This document shows, piece after piece, positions 1 to 8,269 of a DNA stretch of 64,000 nt. Both the position numbers and the translations under genes were made by a program. The stretch is from Dyella tabacisoli (GTDB lineage: Bacteria > Pseudomonadota > Gammaproteobacteria > Xanthomonadales > Rhodanobacteraceae), in assembly GCF_003350925.1 (NCBI RefSeq), contig NZ_KZ857174.1, positions 271,229-335,228 of the forward strand, read 5' to 3'. The notes under the pieces are model-generated. The model searched no databases. It was not told the DNA's origin and saw only the letters and a list, made by a program, of their open reading frames with translations. Position 1 is the first letter of the stretch, and every line of letters starts with the position of its first letter.

Positions 1-87
1 GTCGAGTACGTTTAGGCACATTTTCGCCCTCTCGATGCCATACGCTGCCGGCCATACTTCAGCCCCATCACTGCAAAGTCGACACCC

Positions 88-1002
88 ATGACTAAAGTCC
101 GTCTGATCGCTCCTTCGGGTTACCCCCATGATCGCGACGCGATGGCGCGCGGCGTCGCGCGACTGCGTGACGCCGGCTGCACGTTGGAAGGCCTGGAAGT
201 TCTTGATCGCACCGAGCTGCGCTATGCCGGCAGTGATGCCGAGCGCGCTGCGGACATCAACGCCTTGGCGACCTGCGATGTCCTGCCCGATATCGCGCTG
301 GCGATTCGCGGCGGTTATGGCGCCACGCGACTGCTTGAACACCTGCATTACGACGCGCTACGCGAGCGTCTCAGCGGTGCGTCCAGCGTGCTGGTGGGGC
401 ATAGCGATTTCACCGCGTTGCAATTGGCGTTATATGCCAAGAGCGGTTTGTGTACCTTCGGTGGGCCGATGCTGGGGCCGGATTTCGGCGCCGAAGCGCC
501 GAGCGGGCTGACCCTGCCGCATTTCTGGAGCACGGTACGTTCGGCCCAATCGCAAGCGCTTTGGCAGAGCAGCGGCGAGTCGGATCTCGATGTGCAGGGC
601 CCGCTGTGGGGCGGCAATCTTGCGGTGTTATGCAGCCTGCTGGGTACCCCGTATTTCCCCCGTATCGACGGCGGCATCCTGTTTGTCGAAGACGTAGGCG
701 AGCCGCCGTTCCGCATCGAACGCTTGCTGTACCAATTGCACCTTTCCGGCGTGCTGGGGCGGCAGCGCGCCCTGATACTGGGTGACTTCACCGACTGCCG
801 GCCCAGCACTTACGACAACGGCTATGGGTTGACGGAAGGGTTCGCGCAGTTGCGTCGGGTGGCTGGTATCCCGGTGCTCGATGGCATGCCGTTCGGCCAT
901 GCGCCGAACAAATTCACCCTGCCGTTCGGCGCGCCGGCACGATTGCGGGTGACTGGCGGGCAGGCGGCGTTGAGCTTTCACGATTACCCTCACTTTTCTT
1001 AG
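88..1002 (+). CDS. ldcA: Muramoyltetrapeptide LD-carboxypeptidase (peptidase family S66)
   Basis: This 304-residue protein matches the S66 serine peptidases, which remove the terminal D-Ala from muramoyl tetrapeptides during cytoplasmic murein recycling. The nucleophile motif GHSDFTALQ places Ser at about residue 106. The other catalytic positions fit Glu at about 201 (FVEDVGE) and His at about 271 (FGHAPNKFTLPFG). No signal peptide is seen, which fits a cytosolic recycling enzyme. The gene stands alone about 100 bases ahead of the ribH operon on the same strand. Family assignment is firm; the exact substrate is inferred from the family. Confidence 0.9.
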   Translation: MTKVRLIAPSGYPHDRDAMARGVARLRDAGCTLEGLEVLDRTELRYAGSDAERAADINALATCDVLPDIALAIRGGYGATRLLEHLHYDALRERLSGASSVLVGHSDFTALQLALYAKSGLCTFGGPMLGPDFGAEAPSGLTLPHFWSTVRSAQSQALWQSSGESDLDVQGPLWGGNLAVLCSLLGTPYFPRIDGGILFVEDVGEPPFRIERLLYQLHLSGVLGRQRALILGDFTDCRPSTYDNGYGLTEGFAQLRRVAGIPVLDGMPFGHAPNKFTLPFGAPARLRVTGGQAALSFHDYPHFS

Positions 1003-1098
1003 CTAAACCGCCAGGGCGGGAGTGATCCGGCACCGCGGCGGTAAAACCCGTAAAATGCCCGACCCTGTATGGGTTTGTGGCCCTCAAGGAATTCTGCA

Positions 1099-1563
1099 AT
1101 GAAGATCATCGAAGGCGATTTCGCCACGCCGAAAGGCCGTTTTGCCATTGTCGCGGGCCGTTTCAACGGTTTTGTCGTTGAGCCGCTGGTGGCTGGCGCA
1201 CACGATGTGCTGGTGCGCCATGGCGTCAAGGACGAGGCGATCGAGCTGATTCGCGTGCCCGGTGCGTGGGAGATCGCATTGGCGGCGCATAAGCTGGCCA
1301 ACTCCGGCAAATACGCGGCGGTGATCGCGTTGGGCGCGGTCATCCGTGGCTCCACCCCCCATTTCGATTATGTCGCCGGCGAATGCGCCAAGGGCTTGGC
1401 CCAGGCCGCTTATAGCTCCGGCGTGCCGGTGGCGTTCGGGGTGCTGACCACCGACAGCATCGAGCAGGCGATCGAGCGCTCGGGCACCAAGGCGGGCAAT
1501 AAGGGTGCCGATGCCGCCATTGCCGCGCTGGAAATGGTCAACCTCTATGCGCGGCTGAAGTGA
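1099..1563 (+). CDS. ribH: 6,7-dimethyl-8-ribityllumazine synthase
   Basis: Lumazine synthase joins 3,4-dihydroxy-2-butanone 4-phosphate to the ribitylamino-pyrimidine in the penultimate step of riboflavin synthesis. The 154-residue product carries the usual family blocks: [10 protein letters not shown] near the N-terminus, [24 protein letters not shown] and the phosphate-binding GTKAGNKG near the C-terminus. The ATG at 1099 is chosen because an AAGGA ribosome-binding site lies just upstream and MKIIEGDF is the expected N-terminus; an in-frame start at 1069 would add a non-homologous leader. It overlaps nusB by one base, a widespread ribH-nusB arrangement. Confidence 0.97.
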   Translation: MKIIEGDFATPKGRFAIVAGRFNGFVVEPLVAGAHDVLVRHGVKDEAIELIRVPGAWEIALAAHKLANSGKYAAVIALGAVIRGSTPHFDYVAGECAKGLAQAAYSSGVPVAFGVLTTDSIEQAIERSGTKAGNKGADAAIAALEMVNLYARLK

Positions 1564-2009
1564 TGAACCAGCGTCCCGAAGGTATCGATCTTGCCGCGCG
1601 TTCACGCGCCCGTCGCCGCGCTTTGCAGGCGCTATATGCCTGGCAGTTGAGCGGTAGCCACATGACTGCGGTGATCGAGCAGTTTCGTCACGAGCAAGAT
1701 ATGGAAGTGGCCGACCTCGGTTATTTCGAAGATCTGCTGCAAGGCGTTGCCAAGCATCTCAACGAGCTGGACGAGGGGCTTAAGCCGTTTGTCGATCGCG
1801 AGGTCGCGCAAATCGACCCGATCGAACGCGCGGTGCTGCGGCTGGCCGCTTACGAGCTGAAGTTTCGCCCTGATGTGCCGTATCGCGTGATCCTCAATGA
1901 GGCCATTGAGGTCACCAAGCGCTTCGGTGCCGATCATGGTCACAGCTACGTCAACGGCGTGCTGGATAAGTTGGCCAGCAGTTGGCGCGCGACCGAGAAG
2001 CGCGGCTGA
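1563..2009 (+). CDS. nusB: Transcription antitermination factor NusB
   Basis: NusB binds boxA RNA with NusE (S10) and promotes antitermination on rRNA operons. The 148-residue product has the all-helical NusB features: an Arg-rich start (ARSRARRRALQALYAWQ), DPIERAVLRLAAYEL in the middle and the conserved C-terminal VNGVLDKLA. The ATG shares its A with the ribH stop (TGATG), and its own TGA overlaps the next ATG the same way, so the genes are translationally coupled. A GTG at 1560 is possible but less likely. Confidence 0.97.
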   Translation: MNQRPEGIDLAARSRARRRALQALYAWQLSGSHMTAVIEQFRHEQDMEVADLGYFEDLLQGVAKHLNELDEGLKPFVDREVAQIDPIERAVLRLAAYELKFRPDVPYRVILNEAIEVTKRFGADHGHSYVNGVLDKLASSWRATEKRG

Positions 2010-2554
2010 TGCAAGGTTCGGCCGCACCGCTGCCTGCCCGGCAGGTGCCGACGCTCGAAACCGAGCGGCTGCGGTTGCGGGCGCATAGGGCCGATGATTT
2101 CGATGCCTGCCTGGCGACCTGGTCCGATCCCGAGGTCACTCGTTATATAGGCGGCCGGCCATTCACCGGCGAGGAAGTCTGGGACCGCCTGCTGCGCTAC
2201 GCTGGATCCTGGAGTCTGCTCGGTTATGGCTATTGGGCGGTCGAGGAAAAAGACAGCGGTCGTTATATCGGCGATGTCGGCTTTGCCGATCTCAAACGCG
2301 ACATCGAGCCGAGCCTGCACGGCATGCTGGAGTTCGGCTGGGTGTTGGCGCCGCACGCGCATGGCAAAGGTTATGCGAGCGAAGTCGTCACCGCCGTTAC
2401 CGCCTGGGGGCAGGCCCATGTTGGCGACCATCGTGCCGTATGCATCATCTCGCCCAATAACCTCGCCTCGATTCGCGTAGCCGAGAAAGCCGGGTTTCGG
2501 CGCTGGCAGGAAACGATTTATCACGGTAACCCGACCCTCGTTTTCACTCGCTAA
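2009..2554 (+). CDS. GNAT-family N-acetyltransferase (RimJ/RimL-like)
   Basis: The 181-residue product looks like an acetyl-CoA-dependent N-acetyltransferase of the RimJ/RimL (Acetyltransf_3) group. It opens with the characteristic LETERLRLRAHRADDFDACL, has an acetyl-CoA-binding loop around LAPHAHGKGYASEVV, and ends with NLASIRVAEKAGFRR. The substrate cannot be read from sequence. It is coupled to nusB by a TGATG overlap, so it sits inside the ribH-nusB-thiL housekeeping operon, which is not the minimal arrangement. The ATG at 2009 is preferred over an upstream TTG at 1982. Confidence 0.85.
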   Translation: MQGSAAPLPARQVPTLETERLRLRAHRADDFDACLATWSDPEVTRYIGGRPFTGEEVWDRLLRYAGSWSLLGYGYWAVEEKDSGRYIGDVGFADLKRDIEPSLHGMLEFGWVLAPHAHGKGYASEVVTAVTAWGQAHVGDHRAVCIISPNNLASIRVAEKAGFRRWQETIYHGNPTLVFTR

Positions 2555-2578
2555 TGATTCAAGCCTCAATGATTTAAG

Positions 2579-2614
2579 CCCCTCCCCCTGCTCGTCCCAG
2601 GAGGGGAGGGGGTA
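2579..2614. repeat. C-rich/G-rich extragenic palindrome
   Basis: A run of CCCCTCCCCCTG is followed by the near-complement GGAGGGGAGGGGG in the gap between the acetyltransferase and thiL. The same kind of palindrome recurs at about 9546, 13048, 18257, 25563, 37638, 43984 and at the tails of two larger repeats at 29017 and 55531. It appears to be a dispersed extragenic repeat of this genome, able to form a hairpin. Confidence 0.6.
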
Positions 2615-2652
2615 GTTCGAGGCAATCAAGAACTTTTTAGGGCGGCTCTTAA

Positions 2653-3621
2653 ATGGAATTCGACCTGATCGACCTGATCCGCCGTCATACCGCGCAAAGC
2701 CGCGATGATGTGCGTATGGGTATCGGTGACGACGCCGCGGTGCTCGCGGTGCCGCCGGGGCAGGAGTTGGCGGTGGCGATTGATACCCTGGTCGAGGGCG
2801 TGCATTTTCCACCGGGTACCGCGCCGGCCGATATCGGCTGGAAGGCCTTGGCGGTAAATCTGTCGGATCTCGCCGCGATGGGTGCCAGCCCGGCATGGGC
2901 TTTGCTGGCATTGACCTTGCCCAGCCCCGACCCGGTTTTCATCGAAGGTTTTGCCGAGGGCTTTGCGCAGTTGGCGCAACCGTATCGTCTTGCCTTGATC
3001 GGCGGCGACACCACACGCGGCCCCATGACCATCAGCATGGCGGTGCATGGTTTCGTGGCGCCCGGTAAAGCGTTGTTACGTGCAGGCGCCTGCGTTGGCG
3101 ATGCGGTATTGGTGACGGGAACGCTGGGCGATGCCGCCGCCGGATTGCAGTTGCTCCAGCGGGGCGGACCCGTCGATGAAAGCGATGCGCGATACCGGTT
3201 TCTTGCCGAACGCTTAAATCGCCCCACGCCACGGCTAGCTAGCGGTATGGCGTTGCGTGAGCGGGCGACATCCTGCATTGATGTATCCGATGGCCTGCTT
3301 GCCGATCTAGGTCATATTTGCGCGGCTAGCGATGTAGCTGCCGAGATTGAGTCAGTGCTGTTGCCGCGTTCGCCGGCCTTGCTGAGTTTGTTCGACGAGA
3401 CCACTGCGCGCGATTTCGCGCTAAGCGGCGGTGACGATTACGAACTTTGCTTCACCGTGCCCATGGCGCGCGTGGCCGAAGTGCAAGCCGACCTGGCCCG
3501 GCTCGGCTGCGGCGCCACGCGCATCGGCCGCATCGTCGAGGGTAGCGGCGTGCGCGTGCGCGATGTCGACGGCCAGTGGCTGGAATCCACCCGCCAAGGC
3601 TGGGATCATTTCGCCGCATGA
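2653..3621 (+). CDS. thiL: Thiamine-monophosphate kinase
   Basis: ThiL phosphorylates thiamine monophosphate to the active cofactor thiamine diphosphate. The 322-residue product is full length and shows the PurM-like ATP-grasp features: GIGDDAAVL near residue 22, DTLVEGVHF, NLSDLAAMGASP, GGDTTRGP and, in the C-terminal half, DVSDGLLADLGHI and LSGGDDYELCF. It lies downstream of nusB and overlaps pgpA by ATGA, a common order in gammaproteobacteria (nusB-thiL-pgpA). Confidence 0.97.
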   Translation: MEFDLIDLIRRHTAQSRDDVRMGIGDDAAVLAVPPGQELAVAIDTLVEGVHFPPGTAPADIGWKALAVNLSDLAAMGASPAWALLALTLPSPDPVFIEGFAEGFAQLAQPYRLALIGGDTTRGPMTISMAVHGFVAPGKALLRAGACVGDAVLVTGTLGDAAAGLQLLQRGGPVDESDARYRFLAERLNRPTPRLASGMALRERATSCIDVSDGLLADLGHICAASDVAAEIESVLLPRSPALLSLFDETTARDFALSGGDDYELCFTVPMARVAEVQADLARLGCGATRIGRIVEGSGVRVRDVDGQWLESTRQGWDHFAA

Positions 3622-4118
3622 GCGCCAAGAAAATTCTCACCGTCGAACAACGTCGCGCGCTGCTTGCCACGCCTGCGGGCTGGTTGGCGTGCGGTTTCGG
3701 TTCGGGCCTGACGCCGGTCGCGCAAGGCACCTTCGGTTCATTGGCCGCGCTGCTGCCATGGTTATGGCTGCGTGAGCTGAGCCTGCCCTGGTACGGTGTG
3801 GTCCTGGTGTTGGGTTTCGTTATCGGTGTATGGGCTTGCAACGTCGCCGGCCGGGCGATCGGCGTGGACGATCATCGCAGCATCGTGTGGGACGAATTTA
3901 TCGGTCAATGGATTGCGCTGATACCGGCACTGTTGGCACCGTGGTGGATCGTCGTAGCAGGCTTTGCGCTGTTTCGTCTTTTCGACGTGTGGAAGCCGTG
4001 GCCGATCCGTTGGCTTGACCGGCACCTGAAAGGTGGCCTGGGCGTGATGGTGGACGATGTGGTGGCCGGCATCTTTGCCGCCATCGTGCTCGGCGTGCTG
4101 ATGCGCTTGCTGGCTTAA
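3618..4118 (+). CDS. pgpA: Phosphatidylglycerophosphatase A
   Basis: PgpA dephosphorylates phosphatidylglycerol phosphate to phosphatidylglycerol at the inner membrane. The 166-residue product has several hydrophobic segments and the family motifs GLTPVAQGTFGSLAAL near the start, VWDEFIGQWIAL in the middle, and FRLFDVWKPWPI. The ATG at 3618 overlaps the thiL stop; an upstream in-frame start at 3576 would lie entirely within thiL. Confidence 0.95.
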   Translation: MSAKKILTVEQRRALLATPAGWLACGFGSGLTPVAQGTFGSLAALLPWLWLRELSLPWYGVVLVLGFVIGVWACNVAGRAIGVDDHRSIVWDEFIGQWIALIPALLAPWWIVVAGFALFRLFDVWKPWPIRWLDRHLKGGLGVMVDDVVAGIFAAIVLGVLMRLLA

Positions 4119-4318
4119 TGACCGACAGCTTTCGATAACTCCTTTATCCGGCATCGGAAATCTTTCCGCTGCGCGGCAAAGCTTGCTCAAAGCTTGCATG
4201 GTCCTCCATTCATTTCGTTGACGTTGTCACGGTATAGCCATCCAAAGACGCGCACCCTGGCGTGCCGACGGCGACTGCCGCGGTTCCCCTCCCCAGGCAA
4301 ACGTGACATGGAGATTGC

Positions 4319-5887
4319 ATGAAGAACGTAAGCGTTTTGGCAGGTATGCAAGCTTTGAGTTTGGCACTCGCAGCAGCGCTGTATCCGTCATTGAGTCAGG
4401 CGTCCGCGGTGCCGCTGACGGGCCATGTGTACTACGTGGCCACCAACGGTCTCAACAGCAATCCCGGTACCCAGGATGCGCCATGGCTCACCGTGCAGCG
4501 CGCGGCCAACAGCGTCGTGCCGGGCGATACGGTGTATGTGCGTGGCGGCGTTTATAACGAGACCGTGGATGTGCCCACGTCGGGTTCCGCGGCGATCGGC
4601 CCGATCACTTTTTCGAGCTATCCCGGCGAAACGGCCACGCTCAGCGGCAAGGGTCTGCTAGTACCTGCCGGTACCACGCGCGGGGTGTGGAATCTCAGCG
4701 ACCGCAGTTACATCACCATCCAGGGTTTCGATGTGGGTTACTACACCGCATCAAGTACCACCGAGACGCCGATCGGCATTTATATTTCCGGCGCCGGCAG
4801 CAATATCAGCCTGCTCAATAATCGCGTCCACGACATCGTAAACACGGTCGAGAGCTGCCCTAACGGCAACGCATTCGGCATCGAAGTGTATGGCAGCCGC
4901 GCACCAGCTTCGATCAATAACCTGACCATCAGCGGCAATGAAGTCGATCATTTGCGCACCGGCTGCAGTGAATCGCTATCGCTCACCGGTAACGTCGAGC
5001 ATTGGACGATTTCCAACAACGTGGTGCATGACAACGACAATATCGGCATTGCCGCACTGGGTTTCGAAAAGGCCGCGCCGAATATCGGCAGCGTCATCTA
5101 CGATCAGGCACGCGACGGCGTCATCGCAGGCAATACCGTCTACAACATCAGCTCGCAGACCAACGGCGCATACCACCCTGGGGATTTCTCCAGCGACGGC
5201 ATCTATGTCGAGGGCGGCACGCGAGTCACCGTAGAACGCAACCTGGTGCATCACGTCGATATCGGCATCGAGCTGGCTAGCGAAACCCTCGGCAAGCTCA
5301 CCAGCGAGGTAATCGCGCGCAATAACCTGGTATATCTCTCGAACTCGGCAGGTATTTCGATCGGCGGTGCCGGCAGCAAAAACGGTGGCACGTTGAATGC
5401 CACCATCGTCAACAACACGCTGTTCCAGAACGATAGCCAAGGCACCGGCAGCGGCGAGTTTCAGATTCAGTACCACGCCAGCGGCACCGTTTTCGAGAAC
5501 AATGTGATCTATGCCAACAGCAATGGATTGCTGGTCAACTTCTGGCCCAGTTCGGCGCAGAATCCCGGCTATGGCAACCCCGGCACCATCGACCATAACC
5601 TGTATAACGCGGCGGCTAGTTTGGACAACGCCAACTGGACCTGGCTGGGCACGTCCTATACCGATGTGGGCTCTTACCGCAATGCGAGCCAAAACGATGC
5701 CGCTACGCTTGTTGCCGACCCGCAGTTCGTCAATACGACGACACTCGATCTGCATGTGAGTACGGCTTCACTGGTACGCGGTGCAGGGCTGGTGTTGCCG
5801 GCGACGGTGGTGGGTAGCGTGGACTACGATGGTCAGCCGCGCATGAGCAATGGCCGCATCGACATCGGTGCCTATCAACAGCCGTGA
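4319..5887 (+). CDS. Secreted right-handed parallel beta-helix protein
   Basis: The 522-residue product starts with a clear signal peptide (about residues 1-29, ending SQASA). It is then dominated by repeated short Asn-rich strands such as NISLLNNRVHDI, NLTISGNEVDHL, WTISNNVVHDN and VTVERNLVHHVDIGIELAS. These are typical of right-handed parallel beta-helix folds in pectate lyases, alginate epimerases and DUF1565-type surface proteins. The opening HVYYVATNGLNSNPGTQDAP is the usual N-terminal cap of such secreted proteins. The catalytic class cannot be assigned. It stands alone, with a strong hairpin just after its stop codon. Confidence 0.8.
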   Translation: MKNVSVLAGMQALSLALAAALYPSLSQASAVPLTGHVYYVATNGLNSNPGTQDAPWLTVQRAANSVVPGDTVYVRGGVYNETVDVPTSGSAAIGPITFSSYPGETATLSGKGLLVPAGTTRGVWNLSDRSYITIQGFDVGYYTASSTTETPIGIYISGAGSNISLLNNRVHDIVNTVESCPNGNAFGIEVYGSRAPASINNLTISGNEVDHLRTGCSESLSLTGNVEHWTISNNVVHDNDNIGIAALGFEKAAPNIGSVIYDQARDGVIAGNTVYNISSQTNGAYHPGDFSSDGIYVEGGTRVTVERNLVHHVDIGIELASETLGKLTSEVIARNNLVYLSNSAGISIGGAGSKNGGTLNATIVNNTLFQNDSQGTGSGEFQIQYHASGTVFENNVIYANSNGLLVNFWPSSAQNPGYGNPGTIDHNLYNAAASLDNANWTWLGTSYTDVGSYRNASQNDAATLVADPQFVNTTTLDLHVSTASLVRGAGLVLPATVVGSVDYDGQPRMSNGRIDIGAYQQP

Positions 5888-5905
5888 TGATTTGAGCTTC
5901 GCTTG

Positions 5906-5932
5906 CCGGGCCTGGTATGCATCCAGGCCCGG
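5906..5932 (+). terminator. Strong GC hairpin after the beta-helix gene
   Basis: A perfect 10-bp stem CCGGGCCTGG/CCAGGCCCGG with a 7-base loop begins 18 bases after the stop codon. No T-run follows, so it may be a weak or Rho-assisted terminator, or only an mRNA-stabilising hairpin. Confidence 0.55.
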
Positions 5933-6060
5933 TCGAGGTGTGCTGAGCCGGGTCTTGCCGCGTACGCATGCAGGCACTTCATGTTGGCAGAGTAGGGAAT
6001 GCATGGACGACAACACGCCGGTGTTGGCATGCTGTCCCATCCCCCTTCAGGAGCGCTCCC

Positions 6061-7029
6061 ATGCAATACCGTCGCCTCGGCAAGTCTGGTCTGCAACTTT
6101 CCGCATTGTCTTTCGGTGCCTGGGTGACCTTCGGCCAACAGGTGGGGCGCTCGCTCGCCCGCGATTTACTTGCCTTGGCGCACGAGCGCGGGGTGAATTT
6201 TTTCGACAACGCCGAAACCTATAACAACGGCATTGCCGAAACCTTGATGGGCGATGTGCTGGCCGATCTACGCTTTCCGCGCGATAGCTATTGCGTGTCG
6301 AGCAAGGTGTATTTCGGTGCGGTGAAAAATCCGCTGCCGACCCAGCGCGGCTTGTCGCGCAAACATGTGATCGAAGCCTGTCATCAGGCGCTGCATCGCT
6401 TGCGCGTGGACTATCTGGATCTGTATTTCTGCCATCGCGCCGATCCCGATACACCGATCGAAGAAACTGTCGCCGCGATGGATACCTTGGTGCGCCAAGG
6501 CAAGGTGCTGTACTGGGGCACCAGCGAATGGCCGGCTGAGGCTATCCACGAAGCGCATCGTGTCGCGCGGGAGAATCACCTGGTCGCACCGGTGATGGAG
6601 CAGCCGCAATACAACGTGCTGCATCGTGAGCGGGTCGAGCAAGAATACGCGCCGCTGTACGACGCTTATGGCATGGGCACCACGATCTGGTCGCCGTTGG
6701 CCTCGGGCGTGTTGACCGGCAAATACAACAACGGTGTGCCGAGCGACGCGCGGCTGGCGCAACCCGGTTACGAATGGCTGCGCCAAGGTGTGCTGGGGCT
6801 GGGCGATGAAAGCATCGCCAAGGTGCGCCGGCTGCAGCCGGTCGCCGATGAGCTGGGGGTCAGCTTGGCCCAGTTGGCCATCGCCTGGTGTCTGGTCAAT
6901 CCGCATGTGTCCACGGTGATGCTCGGCGCCAGCCGGCTGGAGCAGTTGGAGCACAATTTTGCGGCGCTGGATCTGTTGCCGAAGCTCGATGCCACTGTGC
7001 TGAAACGAATCGAGCAAGCCACGGCCTAG
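6061..7029 (+). CDS. Aldo/keto reductase (voltage-gated K+ channel beta-subunit-like)
   Basis: The 322-residue product is an NADPH-dependent aldo/keto reductase of the AKR6/AKR14-like group. It opens MQYRRLGKSGLQLSALSFG. The catalytic tetrad is visible as Asp49 (FFDNAETY), Tyr54, Lys82 (SSKVYFG) and His125 (LYFCHRADPD). C-terminal cofactor contacts fit VSTVMLGASRLEQLEHN. The ATG at 6061 is chosen because homology starts there; the 31-codon extension to 5968 is unrelated. Physiological substrate unknown; the family reduces aldehydes such as methylglyoxal. It appears monocistronic. Confidence 0.92.
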   Translation: MQYRRLGKSGLQLSALSFGAWVTFGQQVGRSLARDLLALAHERGVNFFDNAETYNNGIAETLMGDVLADLRFPRDSYCVSSKVYFGAVKNPLPTQRGLSRKHVIEACHQALHRLRVDYLDLYFCHRADPDTPIEETVAAMDTLVRQGKVLYWGTSEWPAEAIHEAHRVARENHLVAPVMEQPQYNVLHRERVEQEYAPLYDAYGMGTTIWSPLASGVLTGKYNNGVPSDARLAQPGYEWLRQGVLGLGDESIAKVRRLQPVADELGVSLAQLAIAWCLVNPHVSTVMLGASRLEQLEHNFAALDLLPKLDATVLKRIEQATA

Positions 7030-7093
7030 GTCCCGGCGGGGTGCCGTAATCGATGGGCGGAAGCGATGGGGCCTATAGGTGTTGACTATCAAA

Positions 7094-7108
7094 TGAGAAT
7101 CATTATCA
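7094..7108 (+). promoter_or_regulatory. Fur box upstream of hemP
   Basis: TGAGAATCATTATCA is a 7-1-7 inverted repeat that fits the Fur consensus half-sites (TGATAAT/ATTATCA) with one mismatch. It lies 35 bases ahead of the hemP ATG, where a bound repressor would cover the promoter. This predicts induction of hemP, and probably the next gene, under iron starvation. Confidence 0.88.
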
Positions 7109-7142
7109 TCAACTCCGCCCTTGGCTGATAGCGGAACCTCTC

Positions 7143-7364
7143 ATGTCGATGTCTACTTTGTCTTTGTCGTCTGCACACGTTGAAGCGCCGGCTCGTCTTA
7201 TGCGCTTGCTCAGCCTTAAACCAGCCCCTGCCGGTGTAACGCTGGCACGGCGCATTTCCAGTCAGGTGCTGTTGGAAGGCGCGCGTGAGCTGGTGATCCA
7301 ACACCAGGGTAGCGAGTACCACCTGCGTCTGACCCGTAACGACAAACTCATTCTTACCAAGTAA
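7143..7364 (+). CDS. hemP: Hemin uptake protein HemP
   Basis: The 73-residue product ends in the defining HemP pattern: RRISSQVLLEGARELVIQHQ, then YHLRLTRNDKLILTK. HemP/HmuP proteins are small cytoplasmic factors required for expression of, or uptake through, haem receptors in proteobacteria. The Fur box directly upstream agrees with that role. No haem receptor or haem ABC transporter is in this window, so the partner genes must be elsewhere. Confidence 0.93.
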   Translation: MSMSTLSLSSAHVEAPARLMRLLSLKPAPAGVTLARRISSQVLLEGARELVIQHQGSEYHLRLTRNDKLILTK

Positions 7365-7526
7365 TACCTCGGGGCATGGATGCCCCCGAGCCTCGCTCAT
7401 TCAAGTCGAGGCACCCCGCGTCGCCGGCCATGGCCGACGCTCCATGTTTGGCCTATCGCCAGTGCCATGTGCTTCGGTTGTTGCCGAGGCATGGCCAGCC
7501 GGGTCTCCTTCGAGAGGAGCACAACG

Positions 7527-8087
7527 ATGTTCGGCTGGTTTGCACATGCGCTTACTGCGGTCTGTCCACATGCTGGTGCGGGTTCGGCCAGTCGGCGTTG
7601 GTTGCGGATCACGCCGGAGTCATTGCTGGCGTATCTACCCTTGCTCGGCAGTGTGCTGTATCTACCATCGCGCGCAAAACACCCGACGACCGGAATGTTA
7701 CCGAACGGTTGGCTGGTCGAACGCGCGGAGCTGGAGCCGCTGTTGCATACCTGCTGGTTGATCGCCGCCAGTGCGATCAATGTGGATGGCCCGCGCGAAT
7801 GGCTGGAATGTATCGATGCGCAGGGATGCCTGCGGGCACGATTGCATTTGTTGCCCGATACCGACTACCTCGCCTGGGATGCCTTGCTTGCCCAGGGCAA
7901 ACCGCTGGCGTTGCCGCCGCATCGGCGCGTACAACAACCTTTGCGTCTGGCCAGTGCGTCGGTGATGGTTTTTCAGCATCGCCGGTTGGCGGGTCTAAGC
8001 ATCTTGAGCAGCATCGCGCCCTCACGGCTATCTACCCTGGGCCAGGGCATCGCCCGCGATGTGGCTCGCGCGGAAGCCGGGCTCTAG
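7527..8087 (+). CDS. Uncharacterised protein downstream of hemP
   Basis: The 186-residue product is not recognised. The ATG at 7527 is preferred because a GAGAGGAGC ribosome-binding site precedes it; the frame stays open back to 7380 but that part has no protein-like composition. It is soluble, without signal peptide or clear membrane segment, with a Pro/Leu-rich start (LLAYLPLLGSVLYLP) and a central block LRARLHLLPDTDYLAWDALL. It follows hemP on the same strand with no obvious promoter between, so it probably shares Fur control. A role in haem or iron handling is a context-based guess only. Confidence 0.6.
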   Translation: MFGWFAHALTAVCPHAGAGSASRRWLRITPESLLAYLPLLGSVLYLPSRAKHPTTGMLPNGWLVERAELEPLLHTCWLIAASAINVDGPREWLECIDAQGCLRARLHLLPDTDYLAWDALLAQGKPLALPPHRRVQQPLRLASASVMVFQHRRLAGLSILSSIAPSRLSTLGQGIARDVARAEAGL

Positions 8088-8104
8088 CAGACGCTTGGCC
8101 TCGG

Positions 8105-8144
8105 CGGACAATGTCCGTCTGTCCGTGAGACTGTCCGCGGACAG
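8105..8144. promoter_or_regulatory. Paired palindromes: candidate activator-binding sites (UAS)
   Basis: Two palindromes built from the same half-site sit side by side: CGGACA-A-TGTCCG at 8105-8117 and CTGTCCGCGGACAG at 8131-8144, with a further TGTCCG half-site at 8120-8125. They lie about 100-125 bases upstream of the predicted start of transcription from the adjacent sigma-54 promoter. That is where NtrC-type activators normally bind. The likely ligand is the response regulator at 25805-27145. Confidence 0.75.
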
Positions 8145-8209
8145 TGACCGCATTGTGCGAGTCATTTGTAAATCATTGAATTAATGTACTTATCGCAAGC
8201 GAGTCGGGT

Positions 8210-8225
8210 TGGCACGCAGCTTGCT
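8210..8225 (+). promoter_or_regulatory. Sigma-54 (RpoN) promoter for the adaptor/ABC array
   Basis: TGGCACG-N4-TTGCT matches the sigma-54 consensus TGGCACG-N4-TTGCW at every fixed position, with GG and GC in the required -24/-12 spacing. Transcription would begin near 8237, leaving a leader of about 33 bases before the ATG at 8270. Sigma-54 promoters require an AAA+ activator; one is encoded at the far end of the same locus. Confidence 0.88.
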
Positions 8226-8269
8226 GATACTGGTCAGGGGCCGCACCGTTCGCGGCTAGGGACTATTCA

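Noticed and set aside
4177..4198. Direct repeat CAAAGCTTGC-T-CAAAGCTTGC upstream of the beta-helix gene as an operator
   Set aside because: Only two short copies with no symmetry or known match; too little to call a regulatory site.
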